Source of the DNA: Corynespora cassiicola
Taxonomy: Eukaryota; Ascomycota; Dothideomycetes; Pleosporales; Corynesporascaceae
Assembly: GCA_022059125.1 (NCBI GenBank)
Contig: JAEUWY010000001.1
Span: 3,038,001 to 3,102,000, forward strand
Length of the DNA stretch: 64,000 nucleotides
Reading direction: 5' to 3'
Shown: positions 34,038-45,067 of the stretch, one piece after another
How positions within the stretch are numbered: position 1 is the first letter of the stretch
Layout: each line of letters begins with the position of its first letter
Program-made: the position numbers and the translations under genes
The notes under the pieces: generated by a model
The model's input: the letters and a program-made list of their open reading frames with translations, nothing else
The model's database searches: none
Told to the model about the DNA's origin: nothing

Positions 34038-34691
34038 TCAATGAGAGGGAGAAAGTGGCCTGTTAAAACCGCCTTGGCGGTTCATGTACTGGCGAGCCTC
34101 CATCTTCTTGTCCTTGCGCACGGCGTAGTTCTTTGCATTTCCAGGGACCTTTGTGTTCTTAGTCGAGCGCCAGTTGCAGAAGCCCATAGTCTTAAACACT
34201 TCCCAGGTCTCGTCGTCCATGCCTTCGGGGCGCGCCAATATCTTGTCTTCATGGTTCTCGCTTTCAGCCTTCATGTCGGCCTGCGGGCCAGTCGGAGGCT
34301 TGACGGCGCCATCGCTGCGGTCATTCCGAGAGGTGCGGTCGTTGCGGTCATGGTAATCAGGTCGTCGTCCGCCTCCACGAGGGCCCTTGGGTGGGTCACG
34401 ACCGCGACCACGAAAATCATTGCGACCGCGATCGTTGCGATCGACTCGGTCGCCTCTGTCGCCCCGATCACCGCGCTCTTCTCTGCTTTTCCGCGGCCCA
34501 TCTCGATCCCTGTCATCGCGCCGAAAAGGTGATCGCGAACGGTAGCGGTCGTCGCGTCTGCGGTCCCGGCGCGGACTGCGCGAGCGATGGCGTCCCTCCC
34601 CAGGAGTTCCTCCCCTACCCCGAGGGCCATCGCGCGGCTCCCCAGGTCCTCTTCGATCACGCTGTCGGTCGCGAGGCCGTTCGCCGTCCAT
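34038..34691 (-). CDS. U4/U6.U5 tri-snRNP 27 kDa protein (SNRNP27 family)
   Basis: Single exon of 217 residues starting MDGERPRD at 34691; the open frame continues upstream but without conserved sequence. The N-terminal 130 residues are a low-complexity Arg/Asp/Ser/Gly region with RSRSP repeats, as in the human 27K protein. The C-terminal 60 residues are the family domain: DDETWEVFKTMGFCNW, then STKNTKVPGNAKNYAVRK and RQYMNRQGGFNRPL. The protein is a component of the spliceosomal tri-snRNP and has been linked to 5' splice-site choice. That is relevant to a genome whose neighbouring genes use many small introns and at least one GC donor. Confidence 0.92.
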   Translation of the reverse strand: MDGERPRDRQRDRRGPGEPRDGPRGRGGTPGEGRHRSRSPRRDRRRDDRYRSRSPFRRDDRDRDGPRKSREERGDRGDRGDRVDRNDRGRNDFRGRGRDPPKGPRGGGRRPDYHDRNDRTSRNDRSDGAVKPPTGPQADMKAESENHEDKILARPEGMDDETWEVFKTMGFCNWRSTKNTKVPGNAKNYAVRKDKKMEARQYMNRQGGFNRPLSPSH

Positions 34692-35254
34692 TCTGGTGGG
34701 TGGTGTGTGGCGGGTCGTGTTGTTGCGGGGATGTTGGGAGAGTCGCAAGAATCTCGACTTCAATGTTCCGGGCAGGCACCCGTTTGCGTTAGTCATCACG
34801 TGACATGTGCTTTCTCAACCCCCCCTTTCACCTTCACCTCGCTTACCTCGTCTACAAAGTCTTGGATGGGTTCATGGAAGCTTCCATAGTTCTTCGATTC
34901 AAATAACTATTATCAAAGTCAGGCGGACAGTGATAGAAGTGCAAATTTTGAGAGAATATTGCTATGGAAGCTTCACACCGGCTGCACGACAACGAGCATT
35001 GCACGATCTAAGCGATCCATTATACTGTATGCCAGTCATAATCTGACCAACACCTTACATCTGACCCAGATGAAATTCTAGATCAGTTTCTCGTATCCAA
35101 GGCAATCAAAGCACCCGGGTATCGTCAACTCCATTAAATGCAGGCCCTGCCATTTGTTGCCGTGAAATCCTCATCCTCTGAAAAACCTCAAACGCCAAAC
35201 CATGCTGACCCATCCTTTGTGCCCAAATTTCTCTATCTTCTACGAGAAAGCAGC
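34692..35254. other. Intergenic, snRNP 27K promoter and ELP5 3' flank
   Basis: No gene is supported. Confidence 0.5.
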
Positions 35255-36271
35255 TCAGATCTCATCCTCCTCTTCGTCGAAGTCGTCCTCAGATCCCATA
35301 TCGTAAAGAATGCGGCCTCCCTCGCCACCCTCTGGGTTCTGGGCATCAAAATAGGGCAAGACCACACCCTCGCGAGCCTCTTTCTGCTTCTCGGTGAGAC
35401 CTAGGTTGAATGTTGAAGCGACCTCGCCTTCAGTGGAGTTGACCAATGCGATGACCTCCGGGCTGGCATAGGTGGGGACCTGGTCAAGAAGAACGACAAA
35501 CTCTTGCTTGAGCGTGCCGAACGGCATGCCAGGGAGGGGCTCATTGTAGTCGGTAGCACGGGCATTGCGCAAGAAGTAGGTCTCAGACTCGGGGCGGCCA
35601 GACTTGCGGCGAAACTCGGCCTCGAGCACGATTCCGCGGTGGTCATTTGCGTTGAGACACTGTACCACACCCTCTGCTCCTTGAAGGAGGCCGTGTGTTG
35701 GCTCGGGTAAGCTGCGCTCTTTGGCTGCTTTGGCTGCGAGAACGTGGGCAAATGACTTGCAGGTCATAACGCACGTCGCCATGTATTTGAAGACATCCAA
35801 GGGGTGCGGGGCGTATGGTTGGTCGACGTTTTGTGCGGGAAGCATGTCTTGGTGGTAAATGCCAATCAAAGTGGAGGCATACTTCACTGCGACTAGATGG
35901 AAGACGGCACCCATGTCGATATTTTTGACTTTGACAAGGTCATGAAGCGAGTCGACGATGACGAGACTCTCTTTGAAATCCTTCACGGCGTCCTCGATTC
36001 CTTGGAGGATCTGGTCGCCAGTGGAATCACCATACGCGGGGATGTGTCGCACAGCAGGATGGAAGCGTGTCGTCTCGAAGGCAACGATGACGACGTTCAC
36101 ATTTCGAGATAAGCCGCGACGGACCAGTTCGCCAACAAGCGGCATGGCTCGCTGGTTGAGATCATCGAGAACTAACGTGAACGGAGATGCGTTGGTGCGC
36201 AGGTTGAGTACTCTCATCATCAGATGAATCGAGTGGCGCTGATACTGCGCCAGAGTAGGTGCTCGCGCCAT
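35255..36271 (-). CDS. ELP5: Elongator complex subunit Elp5 (Iki1)
   Basis: 338 residues from the ATG at 36271. Elp5 belongs to the Elp4-5-6 RecA-like ring of Elongator, which modifies wobble uridines of tRNA. The start was chosen because the family begins here with a segment such as APTLAQYQRHSIHL followed by NLRTNASPFTLVLDDLNQ. The RecA-like core shows VNVVIVAFETT and ESLVIVDSLHDLV, and the acidic C-terminus ends in YDMGSEDDFDEEEDE, a typical Elp5 tail. The frame stays open for another 120 codons upstream, to an ATG at 36631, encoding a basic segment with no recognised domain. It could be a real N-terminal extension or untranslated leader. Confidence 0.85.
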   Translation of the reverse strand: MARAPTLAQYQRHSIHLMMRVLNLRTNASPFTLVLDDLNQRAMPLVGELVRRGLSRNVNVVIVAFETTRFHPAVRHIPAYGDSTGDQILQGIEDAVKDFKESLVIVDSLHDLVKVKNIDMGAVFHLVAVKYASTLIGIYHQDMLPAQNVDQPYAPHPLDVFKYMATCVMTCKSFAHVLAAKAAKERSLPEPTHGLLQGAEGVVQCLNANDHRGIVLEAEFRRKSGRPESETYFLRNARATDYNEPLPGMPFGTLKQEFVVLLDQVPTYASPEVIALVNSTEGEVASTFNLGLTEKQKEAREGVVLPYFDAQNPEGGEGGRILYDMGSEDDFDEEEDEI

Positions 36272-37187
36272 GTTCCTCGGCCGGTAGGTGTTGGTCTTTC
36301 GCTTGCGGATGCTTCCGTCGTAGGAGTTGTGCTTCTTAATCCAATTGCTGCAGTCTGGGACGCGATCTCGCGGTTGGAACGGGGCAGTCAAGCCTTCGGG
36401 TTGGAGCTGCTTAACACGATGATATTGTGCGCGTTCGACTTTGCGTTGCTGACGCAGATCATCAAGCCAGCCCAAGGTACTGCCGTCTTCTCTAACGAGG
36501 TGCTGTACAATGCTGGGTGTGGTGAGGACTGCGTCCCAATCCATGTTAGCCATGCGGTCATCGCCTGGTATCGACGTTGTGGCCATTGATAAAGGAGTGG
36601 ATCTTTTTGCGGGAGTTTTTTTGATGTCCAAATTGTCAGGGCATGGAAGGTTCGGGCATAGAGGTTGTAATGGAACGGTATGTTAGGAGACAGGGGGGGT
36701 GGGGAAGGGCGAATTATAAGAAAAGCCAGGGAGTTGGAGAAAATCGTGGTGGTTTTCAGGCAGAAACTAAGGAGTAAGGTAATAAAAATCAATAAGCATA
36801 CCGGTGATAATGATGGGTGAAGGTGCTGGAGTACAAGAGCAGTCCGTGCCAAGCCCTATGACTGGATTTTGGGGGAAGCGTATTAAAGGCAAACGTAGTA
36901 CCCGACACGGTGGAACCTTCAACAAATAACAGAGTCACCTAGATTCCCTAGCTCTTACAGTTCGCAAAGGTGCTTCAAGTCCCTTGTGGTGGCGGAGATG
37001 GTGAGGGATGACTTGAAGGTCTTTTTTGGTGCGCGCTAGCCCTTATGAGGACTAGCGCATCGGCGTTAGGCAGATGGGCAGCCGGCCCCCCGCAACCTGG
37101 GGACCTGTTCGGGTAGCAGCCATCTCATGTCCAATCCCATAGATAGGACCAGTCCCTCACCATGAAGCCATCATTGAGTGATGCCTC
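36272..37187. other. Upstream region of ELP5 and of the SDR gene
   Basis: 36272-36631 is open in the ELP5 frame (see that entry). The rest, to 37187, holds the divergent promoters. No other gene is supported. Confidence 0.45.
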
Positions 37188-38571
37188 ATGATGACACAGC
37201 AGAACAACGCGCAGCAATCCTCCAGGCCTCCGCGCCCGCGATCCCCTCATTTTCCACCCCACAATGCGCCCCGCGTTTGGTTCATCACGAATGGATCATC
37301 GCCCATTGCCATTGCCCTGGCCAAGCAGGTTTTGGATCATGGAGACTATGTGGTTGCAGGTGTGATGCCTCTCGAGTTTGAGAAGAGAGAAGGCCAGAGC
37401 GAAGATTTTCGGATATTCCTGGAAGAGGTCAAGAAGACTGACCGTTGGAGAGAGCACCTTCGAGTCGTCGGCCTGGACGGCAGGTATGCTACTTTGACCT
37501 TTTCGTCAATTCCTCCAATTACAATTTGTTAACTTCATCAATAGAATTGCAAGTCAGTGTCAAGCCGCCATCGCAGAGGCAGTCGAAGCATTTGGGCGGG
37601 TTGATGTTCTGCTGGGTAGCACTGGCGAAGGTACCTCTGTCTCTTGATTCCTTCCAAGTCGATACTGACAAATCTCCCAAAGCTATCATTGGCGCCGTCG
37701 AAGAGCTTGCACAAAGCACTCGGACTATTACCCTAGTCCAAGACACCTTCGAGACAAACTTCTTCGCTAATGTCAATGTCATGAAAGCCGTTTTACCCAC
37801 CATGCGTGAAAGAAAAAATGGTCACATTATCATGTTGACCGGCACGAGTGAGATTTTTCAGGATTCAACTCATACAACCTAGGGCTGACCATCTACAGCT
37901 GGACATCTCGGCACTCCGGGCTTGGCAGTATATTGTTCATCTCAGTGGGCCATTGAAGGATATTGCGATGTAAGATGGACCCCCGAGGATTTACCTATAG
38001 CTTTCTCACACTTTAGCAGAGTCTCGCGTACGAGATCGCCCCTTTCAATATTAAGATGTCAATTGTGCAGGCCAATCTGGAAGTCAACATCCTAACTAGC
38101 CGAATGACATCAGTCCCTCCATTACCTGAATATCTACAGGGAGAAAACCCAGCCCCACTGGCCCGCGAAATTTTCTCGACTCTTTTGGATAAACTAGATC
38201 GAGCGAACAATCCAGCCACCTCTACTGACGACAAATCACCAACTGATAGCACATCAACTACCAGTCCTGATGCCACCATGCACGAACCTTCGATTGGAGA
38301 TATGTTGAGCGCCGATACTGTGAATTCCCTCTATGCCCCTCTCTCTTCAGCTGTCAAGAGTTCCTTGGTAGCTGAAACGGTGCATGCACTCACAGCAATT
38401 GGTGGGCATGACAACCCGCCAGCGCGTCACATTGTTGGCTCTGAGGGCGTCCTAGCGGTAAAAGAAAAACTAAAGACAACTAGTGAAGAGCTGGAAGATT
38501 TCATCGACGTCAGTAATGCAGTGGATATAGGTCGCGACGGCGATAATATTACAACGATGGCGCTTGACTAA
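37188..38571 (+). CDS. SDR-fold protein with altered cofactor and catalytic motifs
   Basis: Five exons (37188-37483, 37545-37630, 37683-37847, 37899-37969, 38020-38571) give 389 residues. The fold is that of short-chain dehydrogenases: RVWFITNGSSPIAIALAKQV for the first beta-alpha unit, DYVVAGVMP, VVGLDGR, VDVLLGSTGEA, FFANVNVMKAVLPTMRE, NGHIIMLTGTTG, and GLAVYCSSQWAIEGY. The Gly-rich loop TGxxxGxG is replaced by T34-N-G-S-S-P-I-A, and the catalytic YxxxK reads Y194-C-S-S-Q198. The usual Ser is replaced by nearby Thr residues. The C-terminal 120 residues are an unusual polar extension rich in Thr/Ser. It may be a pseudo-enzyme or a divergent reductase. No partner is suggested by the neighbours. 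Confidence 0.82.
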
Positions 38572-38644
38572 CCGATTACCAACCCTACCGCCATCAAACA
38601 ATTTCAATCAATAGGACTCTTCAAATGATTGCTCAAATGATACC

Positions 38645-40560
38645 TTATGCTCCTTTGGGGTACATTCTGAACTCTACATCTTTGGGTGGCCGCTTTTTTG
38701 CCTTCATTCGTCGATTCAATGCTTTCCAACCCATGTATCCTCTTTCGCCTTCCAGCTGACTTGGAGGATCGTTTTTCAGCTGCGCTTTTGCTTCCAGATA
38801 CCACACCCGCCAGATAATGTAGACCACGGCCGTCAGTGGAACAGCAATCAGCCATAGCAACCAAAAGTCCTGAGACACTTGCATGTGGTTTGGCTCCTCT
38901 TCTTGCAACCATATGAGTTGAGTGCCAAATATGGCAGCAACCGTTCCCAAGGGCATGAACACGAGCGTCAGAACCGCAATGGTTTTCATACTTTTGTTCT
39001 GAACCTGCATCAACTTGCTGTCCGCCAGGGTCACTAGGTGGAAGGAGAGCTGCATTATGTTCGCCATGCGCTGGTCCAGGCTCCCAAGTCGCCTCTGCGT
39101 GGATTGGAACATGGTTTTTCGGTACTCGATAACTTGTTGGGTCGACAACTGCCAAGGATCAGGACTTCTACCAATGACTCGGGCATGATGTGCTTGTAGA
39201 TTCTCAATTGTAACCAGAGCGGCATCACAGTTTTCGCGGAGATAAATTTGGTGTTTTGCGAGGTTGTGTAAGGCCGTGAAGTTCACCGCTTCCCAAGCTT
39301 TCCCTGGCATTGCTGCGATTCCTAGCGTTTTCTTCGTCACTGTCAGCTACTTTGTATCACGCAAGTCTCAATAGGACTGGGAAGTTTACCGTTTCGATTT
39401 CGCCGAAAATCTTGGATACCAGCCAAGCATTCTGGTCCAAAACCCTGAACATCTCGTCTAGTCCGATATTCAGCAGAATATATGGGTCATTGGCCACATC
39501 TTCGCAGCTCACTTTCTTTTTGAGATTCTGCAGAGTATCCCACATTGACTGCGGTGCATTGAAACAAAAAAGTGTTACTGTGGGTTTACCGTGGGCATGC
39601 TCAATTTTAAGGACGAACCCAGCTTTGATCCAACTAAAACTGGCTTGATCCTGGTCCTCGGCTTCAGCCGGAAGGTAGGTAGAGGCATCTTGTTCGAGGT
39701 CTGTGTGCGTTCGCTTCGTCTCACTTTTGGCCCCGAGTTGGTGAACAATCTGCAGCCGACCGTCTCGAACTTCCGCGGGAAGATTCTTGGATAAGATATG
39801 GCACCACGTATACTCAGTCCCTTTGTCGTCTGTACGGGTGCCGAATGATTGAGATACACCATGAACACTTTCGGAGATGAAGTCTCCTGGGATCCCACAG
39901 GTTTCGAACAATTCCACAAAGGTTTCGACTCTCTCTGGTGCGGGAGAATCTTCTGGAGCGAAGCTACTCACATCAACAATCATACTTCTGCTTTGCTTAA
40001 AATGTGAAAACTCACATAATCCGGACCTGCGATGTGGAACTTTTCTCCAAATCTTTTACTGAAACTTCTGTATGCAGTTCATTTTCACCTCCATCTTTAA
40101 GCTCCCAATCGATAACTCGCAGTGCCAGAGAAGCCGCGTCCGAGGTGTTCCGATGTATTCCATTCGCTTGCAGACTTTCGGTCTCTCTCCATCTCAAGAT
40201 CTCAGCTGCTCTGTTTCTGTATTCAGCTATTGGGCGAGGGTCGTTCGTAACACTTCGGATGGAGTCCATGGTGGTGTAACAGATACGCATAAGATATCGG
40301 TTAACATCAATGATCAGTTGCTGAATGTCCGCATCGCTGGCTATCGCATTCCATCCATCACTCTATTGTAGAGTGCTAGGAATACTGTGAAAAAAGCTTT
40401 TCACCATTACAAAACAGGATATCAGTCAATGCTCTAGTGCCAACCACACTGCAGGCATCGCAAAAGTTAGTCCATGGATTTTCGCTAAACTTTACCCTTT
40501 CTGGTCCACTAACACCACCTCGTATTGAGCTCGTCTTCTACTACTTGAACCAGAAGACAT
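38645..40560 (-). CDS. CorA-like Mg2+ transporter family membrane protein
   Basis: Five exons (40560-40496, 40448-40405, 40340-40016, 39966-39390, 39346-38645) give 570 residues. The cytoplasmic part is helical and charged. The C-terminus has the two-helix CorA layout: LTLVFMPLGTVAAIFGTQL as the first helix, a short acidic loop, and FWLLWLIAVPLTAVVYIIW as the second. CorA proteins carry a GMN motif at the end of helix 1; here the position reads FGTQ, as in many fungal relatives whose transport activity is untested. Exons 1 and 2 are small and were set by phase and by GACTAAC-type branch sites, so the N-terminus is less certain; the intron between exons 4 and 5 is short (43 bases). It is divergent from the repeat/HET-like locus. 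Confidence 0.78.
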
Positions 40561-41638
40561 GAGGCTCTGCGCAAATCATTCCCTTCAGCTCCAGCTGAAT
40601 TTAGACGGACACCTGCAGAAAGAGGGGGGTAGATGAGACTCCAGCCGCACGGTGCAACAGTCGGCGCTGTACTTGGGCTGCCTTTTGGGGGCGGTGGCGC
40701 GGGGCTGAAATTACCAAGACACCAAGAACTCCGCGCTCCTCCAATCGCCGCATGGCTGGCAGATACCAGTACGATAAATTGGCGTTAGTCAAGCAGGGGG
40801 ATCAGGGGTGCATTCCCTTTAATCTTAGATGGCTTCAACACCCATGTGAGTGAGAGATCGCGCTCACGCATTGGTAGGACGAGATCAGGCAGCATACCCA
40901 ATCTCCATGGAAGGGCGGCATTAACCGTCGCGATGTTTTGAGGGCGCTCAGCTCGAAGTCCGAAGGTTTGCCAACCCCGCCGAAAAAATAAAGTAGGCAA
41001 TGCCCTCGCAGCACATTCAACTCATGCGACGGGATATTCCGTTACATCTCGTAATTCGGTCTTTCAAGCTCACATGTTTACGTTTGGTGTGACCTCAAAG
41101 ATCTGTCGACCTTCCCTGGGAAATATCAAATGCAGGGATGAACAGGGCAGTCCATGTCACTTTCGCTACAGGCATGGGGAGGCTAGATCGCTCTTTTACT
41201 AACTTTAGCACCCACCTCAATCGTGAGTAGAAACAAATACTTTTCTCCTGCGCGCCATGGCTTTTGGGCCTTGGCTTGGGCAACAATCAGCAGCTTCTTT
41301 CTGATTCACCGGCCCCCGTGCAATCGCTAATGCTTGTATCTCGACTTCTGTGATCGGCGAACTAATTGCCTAAAGCTTGAAAGGACTGCGAACGAGGGGG
41401 CCGTGAATTGATGCCACACTTGGGATGTCCAATCGAATCCTATCAAAACAGCCACAGTTTGAAAGCAGTTGGAGAAGCCCGTCCGGTCGAGACCGAACTA
41501 TCCGCCTCGTTTTGCTCAAGCACATGCTCTCGTCGCGTGCAACACATCCCTCCGAGCTGACTATATTAAGTTTTACTTGAGCCACTTCGTTGACATTCGT
41601 TTGATCTTCCTTTGTGTAAGAAAATACGCTAGACTTGG
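40561..41638. other. Intergenic, divergent promoters of the CorA-like and repeat/HET-like genes
   Basis: No gene, repeat or RNA is supported. Open frames do not exceed 71 codons. Confidence 0.45.
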
Positions 41639-42263
41639 ATGGTAAGCCAAAATTACACCGTCTGCCGCCTGTCTGTTAATTTTATTCATCTAGGCATACA
41701 CGTCAACATTTCCTGGCAGACACGGTGGAGGTTTTGATCCCAATACGAACGGCATTTTTGCTCCCACTGGATCATCCAACTACCAAGCCCCTGTATGCAA
41801 CCATCGTCGTGTCGCATCGCGTTATACTTATTCTACTCCTAGGGACGGCCCCTCCATAGTGGTGGAGGTAATTTTAATCCTAATTCTCCATTCTCTCAGC
41901 CCAGCACTCAGCCTTTGGTATGACTTATACTCCCTTTTCTATATAATCCTTATTCCCCCTACTCCATATACTCACAATTCTCTGGTTAGTCTCGACCAGT
42001 CCATTGCGGTGGAGGAGGATTCAACCCAAATTATCCTTTCGCTTCTCCGGCAGTCGTTCATCAGCCACCCCCTCTCCCTCAACCGGTGTACCAGGCTTCT
42101 CCCACATATCACGTATGTCAAAATTGTTGATCTTTGGATGAATTTCCACTTACTTCGAAAGGGTTATCAACCACCACTTGGTCAGACGCACCATCAGTAC
42201 GGCGGAGCGCATAACCAAAACCAGACGCCAGGTTTCATCAGCCAACTTTGCTGCTTAAAGTAG
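41639..42263 (+). CDS. Gly/Asn-rich repeat module coded by phase-0 exons, probably the N-terminus of the next gene
   Basis: Exons 41639-41641 (only the ATG), 41694-41792, 41843-41917, 41990-42112 and 42162-42263 join to 133 residues if read to the stop at 42261-42263. All four introns lie in phase 0 with good GTAAGC/GTATGN donors. Exons 2, 3 and 4 each encode one copy of a repeat: RHGGGFDPN, LHSGGGNFNPN and VHCGGGGFNPN, with NGIF or PF downstream and Pro/Gln-rich linkers. The rest is Gln/His/Gly-rich. The stop lies only 18 bases before the ATG of the HET-like gene. A further intron, 42232-42294 (GTTTCA..CGACAG, 63 bases), would skip both and join the module in frame to the HET-like protein. 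I think one 916-residue gene is the more likely reading. No known function. Confidence 0.6.
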
Positions 42264-42281
42264 AATAATAAGATCCCCAAG

Positions 42282-45067
42282 ATGGTTGCGACAGATGCAC
42301 AAGTCACTACCTACGAGCTCGGCCCCCATGTAGCGGCTCCCAGATCTGCACACGGAGCATCTCAGTATTCAGGAGATCTTCCTGTGGGATACGATGCCAA
42401 CGGCCAGCAATATACCAAAACTCAGGTAGTCTTCTACTTCCCAAGACTAGCGACCGTGTCTGATTTCTTTGTAGAGCACAGGCCCCCCTCGTTTGAGGGG
42501 CTACAGGCACATCTTTGATGCGTATACGGTGTTCAAATGGCAATTCCCAAACTTTTACCGTAAGTGTATGGCACTGTTCATATATCAAATGCTTACACAC
42601 CGATTGCAGGGAAACCCGGACTTGGCTATGAAAAGTTGTCTCAGCACCGTCATGTTGACTGGTTTGATCGCCAGTGGTACGGAGATTATGATGACCGCTA
42701 TATCTCCGCTTTCGACGGCAAGATCAGCAAGCTCGTGGTCCAAGCTGTCGATGACATCTACGACAATACTACGAACAGCACTTGGCGCCGCACATTCATT
42801 CGCAATATTGCGCCTTTGTATCTCCGCCTTGCGAACTGGCCTCTCGATCATGTCGACTTCACCAAGAATGATGGGAAGATCACCAGCGATGGTAAGTACA
42901 TTTTTGCATGGCAAATCGAAAGGCTAACAATGACAAGATTTGCCCATGGTCATTGTAAAATGGTTCTTCGCGTCCATTGCAATTACGTTCGTGGTACGTA
43001 TCATCTCAGCGCAACAGCAGTGCCCTCCCTAATCCACGTGCAGATCGGAACGCCGAACTCAGCAGAACTGCCAGTTCGCAACAACGGCTTCTACGATCCC
43101 TTCCCTTACAAATTTATCGGCTATCCCAAAGTTGCACGCAATATCTTCGAGCTATCGAATGGCCGAGCTGCTCATGGCAGTCAACCCAACCCAGTCGCTG
43201 AGCGTGTGCTTCGGCCGCGATACCTATGTTTCCTCCGGGAGCCAGGTACACCTGCGCTGATCATGGCTGTGGATGACTGGATTGCCCAGAACAAGACAGA
43301 AAGCAAGCTTTCGTACGTTTTTGTGGCATACACTACTGAACAATTCTCGACACCAGATGATTTGCTTGCCTTGCACCAGATCGCCGACGCTGCTGCGCGG
43401 AACGCCGGAGTCGGTGCGTATTGGATTGGATGCTCATGCATGCCAGAGGAGAACAACCTGGAGGATGATGCAAGTACCATTATGGGGTTCGTTGATACTT
43501 TGACTGATATCTGACAGGTGTTCCGCATCTGCGATGTTATCCGTGGCGCGCATTCCCTCGCCATTGCCGTCGGTCGTCCCGCAAATGACATACAGGGTGT
43601 AAACACAACAGATTCTATGTTGAAACAATGGGGGAAGCGTATCTGGACTTTCCCCGAAGTCCTGCTAGCACCAGCTGGGAAAGATGTAAAGGTGTATACT
43701 CGTGGCACCGATCTCTTCAGCCCTCTTGATATACCCAAGAACCAGTTTGCGGCACAAGTATGGCCAGGAGATGCGCACATTGCTCGCCAGGTAAGAATTG
43801 AATCAGAAGATCTCATTTCGGGGTACTGACTTTATCAGTTGGTCGACCACTACGAAGGAAATCTCATCCTGAGCCAGCTCGAGCTCGTCACCCTCGCGCT
43901 AGAGTGTCTTCACAAACGCGAGACCACACAGTACCTCCCCGGTGACCATAGCTATGCTCTCATGGGCCTTCTCCGCATCCGACCCAAGATTGATCCTACA
44001 GACTCCGCTTTCCAGGCATTTGCTCGGTAAGCCTCTCCGCATCCTAACATTCGGCACATACACTGACACACGCAGCCTCTCCCTCGCCAACGGTAGTGAC
44101 CAACTCCTCGAGCGTCTCATTTGCGTCCTGCCCCGCCGCCCAGACCAACCATGGCACACCATGGACGACGCCTTCCACGCCAAGCTTTGGGACATCCTCC
44201 CCGGAGAATGCAGCATCGCCGGCGTGGGCCAAGACGACACCGTCATCCTCGATGGCTGCCGCGCAGCCAACATCCGCTGGAAATCCTTCACGCCCGTCGC
44301 GCACCTGCGTCGTTGGACGTGGAAGCGCTTCGCCGCCGAGAAGCTGCTCCACATCGGCGGCTACGTGTTTTGGATCTCAGCCATCCTGATCGCGTTGTAT
44401 CCCAAGGCGGGGATCCCGCTGTTCATTTATTCGCTGTTGCTTATGGGGGCGAGTCCATACTTGCTGCGCATGTTGTACCTAGGCAAGTTCTGGGGCCAAC
44501 AGGGGTGGTTCTTTGGCTTTGAGGGGTATATGGATGTCGATACTATCGAACAGCAGATCTTTGGCGGGCGGCTGGGTCGTCTGAAGTGGGCGCCATATTC
44601 CAGTCCGCTGTCGCGACATCATATGAACGAGCACGGCGAGTGCGTTCCTGATGATCCGTGCTCGGATCCAAGTACCAAGGCGTTGGTGGAGGCGTGTAAG
44701 ACTGCCACGCCGGGTCAGCTTAGGGTGTTCACGGTCGTCGATACGGGTAAGCACTATCAACTCGGTTAGCATTCGGAAATTAATTCTAACTTTGCCAGGT
44801 ACTATGACGGCGACGCTCTTCCTTGCTGCCCGTCCGCCTGTGTGCTTCTTGCTCGCTGGCTCTGAGGGTGGCATGCAGCGCGCGATTGGCTGCTCGTACG
44901 ATTGGACCACTGCGACTCTGTATCGCGAGACAGTGTTGAGGTTCGAGACTCCTGTCCAGGATAATGTGTTCCGGGTTGGGCGTGTCAAGATTGGTTTCAA
45001 CAGGCCCATGCATCCCTTTAGGAATTTCCAAGAGGTTGGAGAGGCCAAGGGCAATCGGGTGGAATAG
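42282..45067 (+). CDS. HET-like transmembrane protein, nine exons, one GC-AG intron
   Basis: Exons 42282-42425, 42475-42559, 42610-42891, 42938-42993, 43044-43469, 43518-43790, 43839-44026, 44076-44746 and 44799-45067 join to 797 residues. A hydrophobic helix (IVKWFFASIAITFVV, about residues 174-189) precedes a divergent HET-type core: a GAYWIGCSCMPE segment (about 313-324) in place of YxWIDxxCID, VFRICDVIRGAHSLAIAVG (332-350), and WGKRIWTFPEVLLAP (369-383) in place of the WTxQE motif. Two more helices follow (GYVFWISAILIALYP and IPLFIYSLLLMG). The intron 43470-43517 starts GCAAGT and ends ACAG; no GT donor gives an open frame there, and the join restores LEDDVFRICD. If the exons at 41639-42231 belong to it, the protein is 916 residues. 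Role in self/non-self signalling at a membrane is inferred. Confidence 0.75.
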
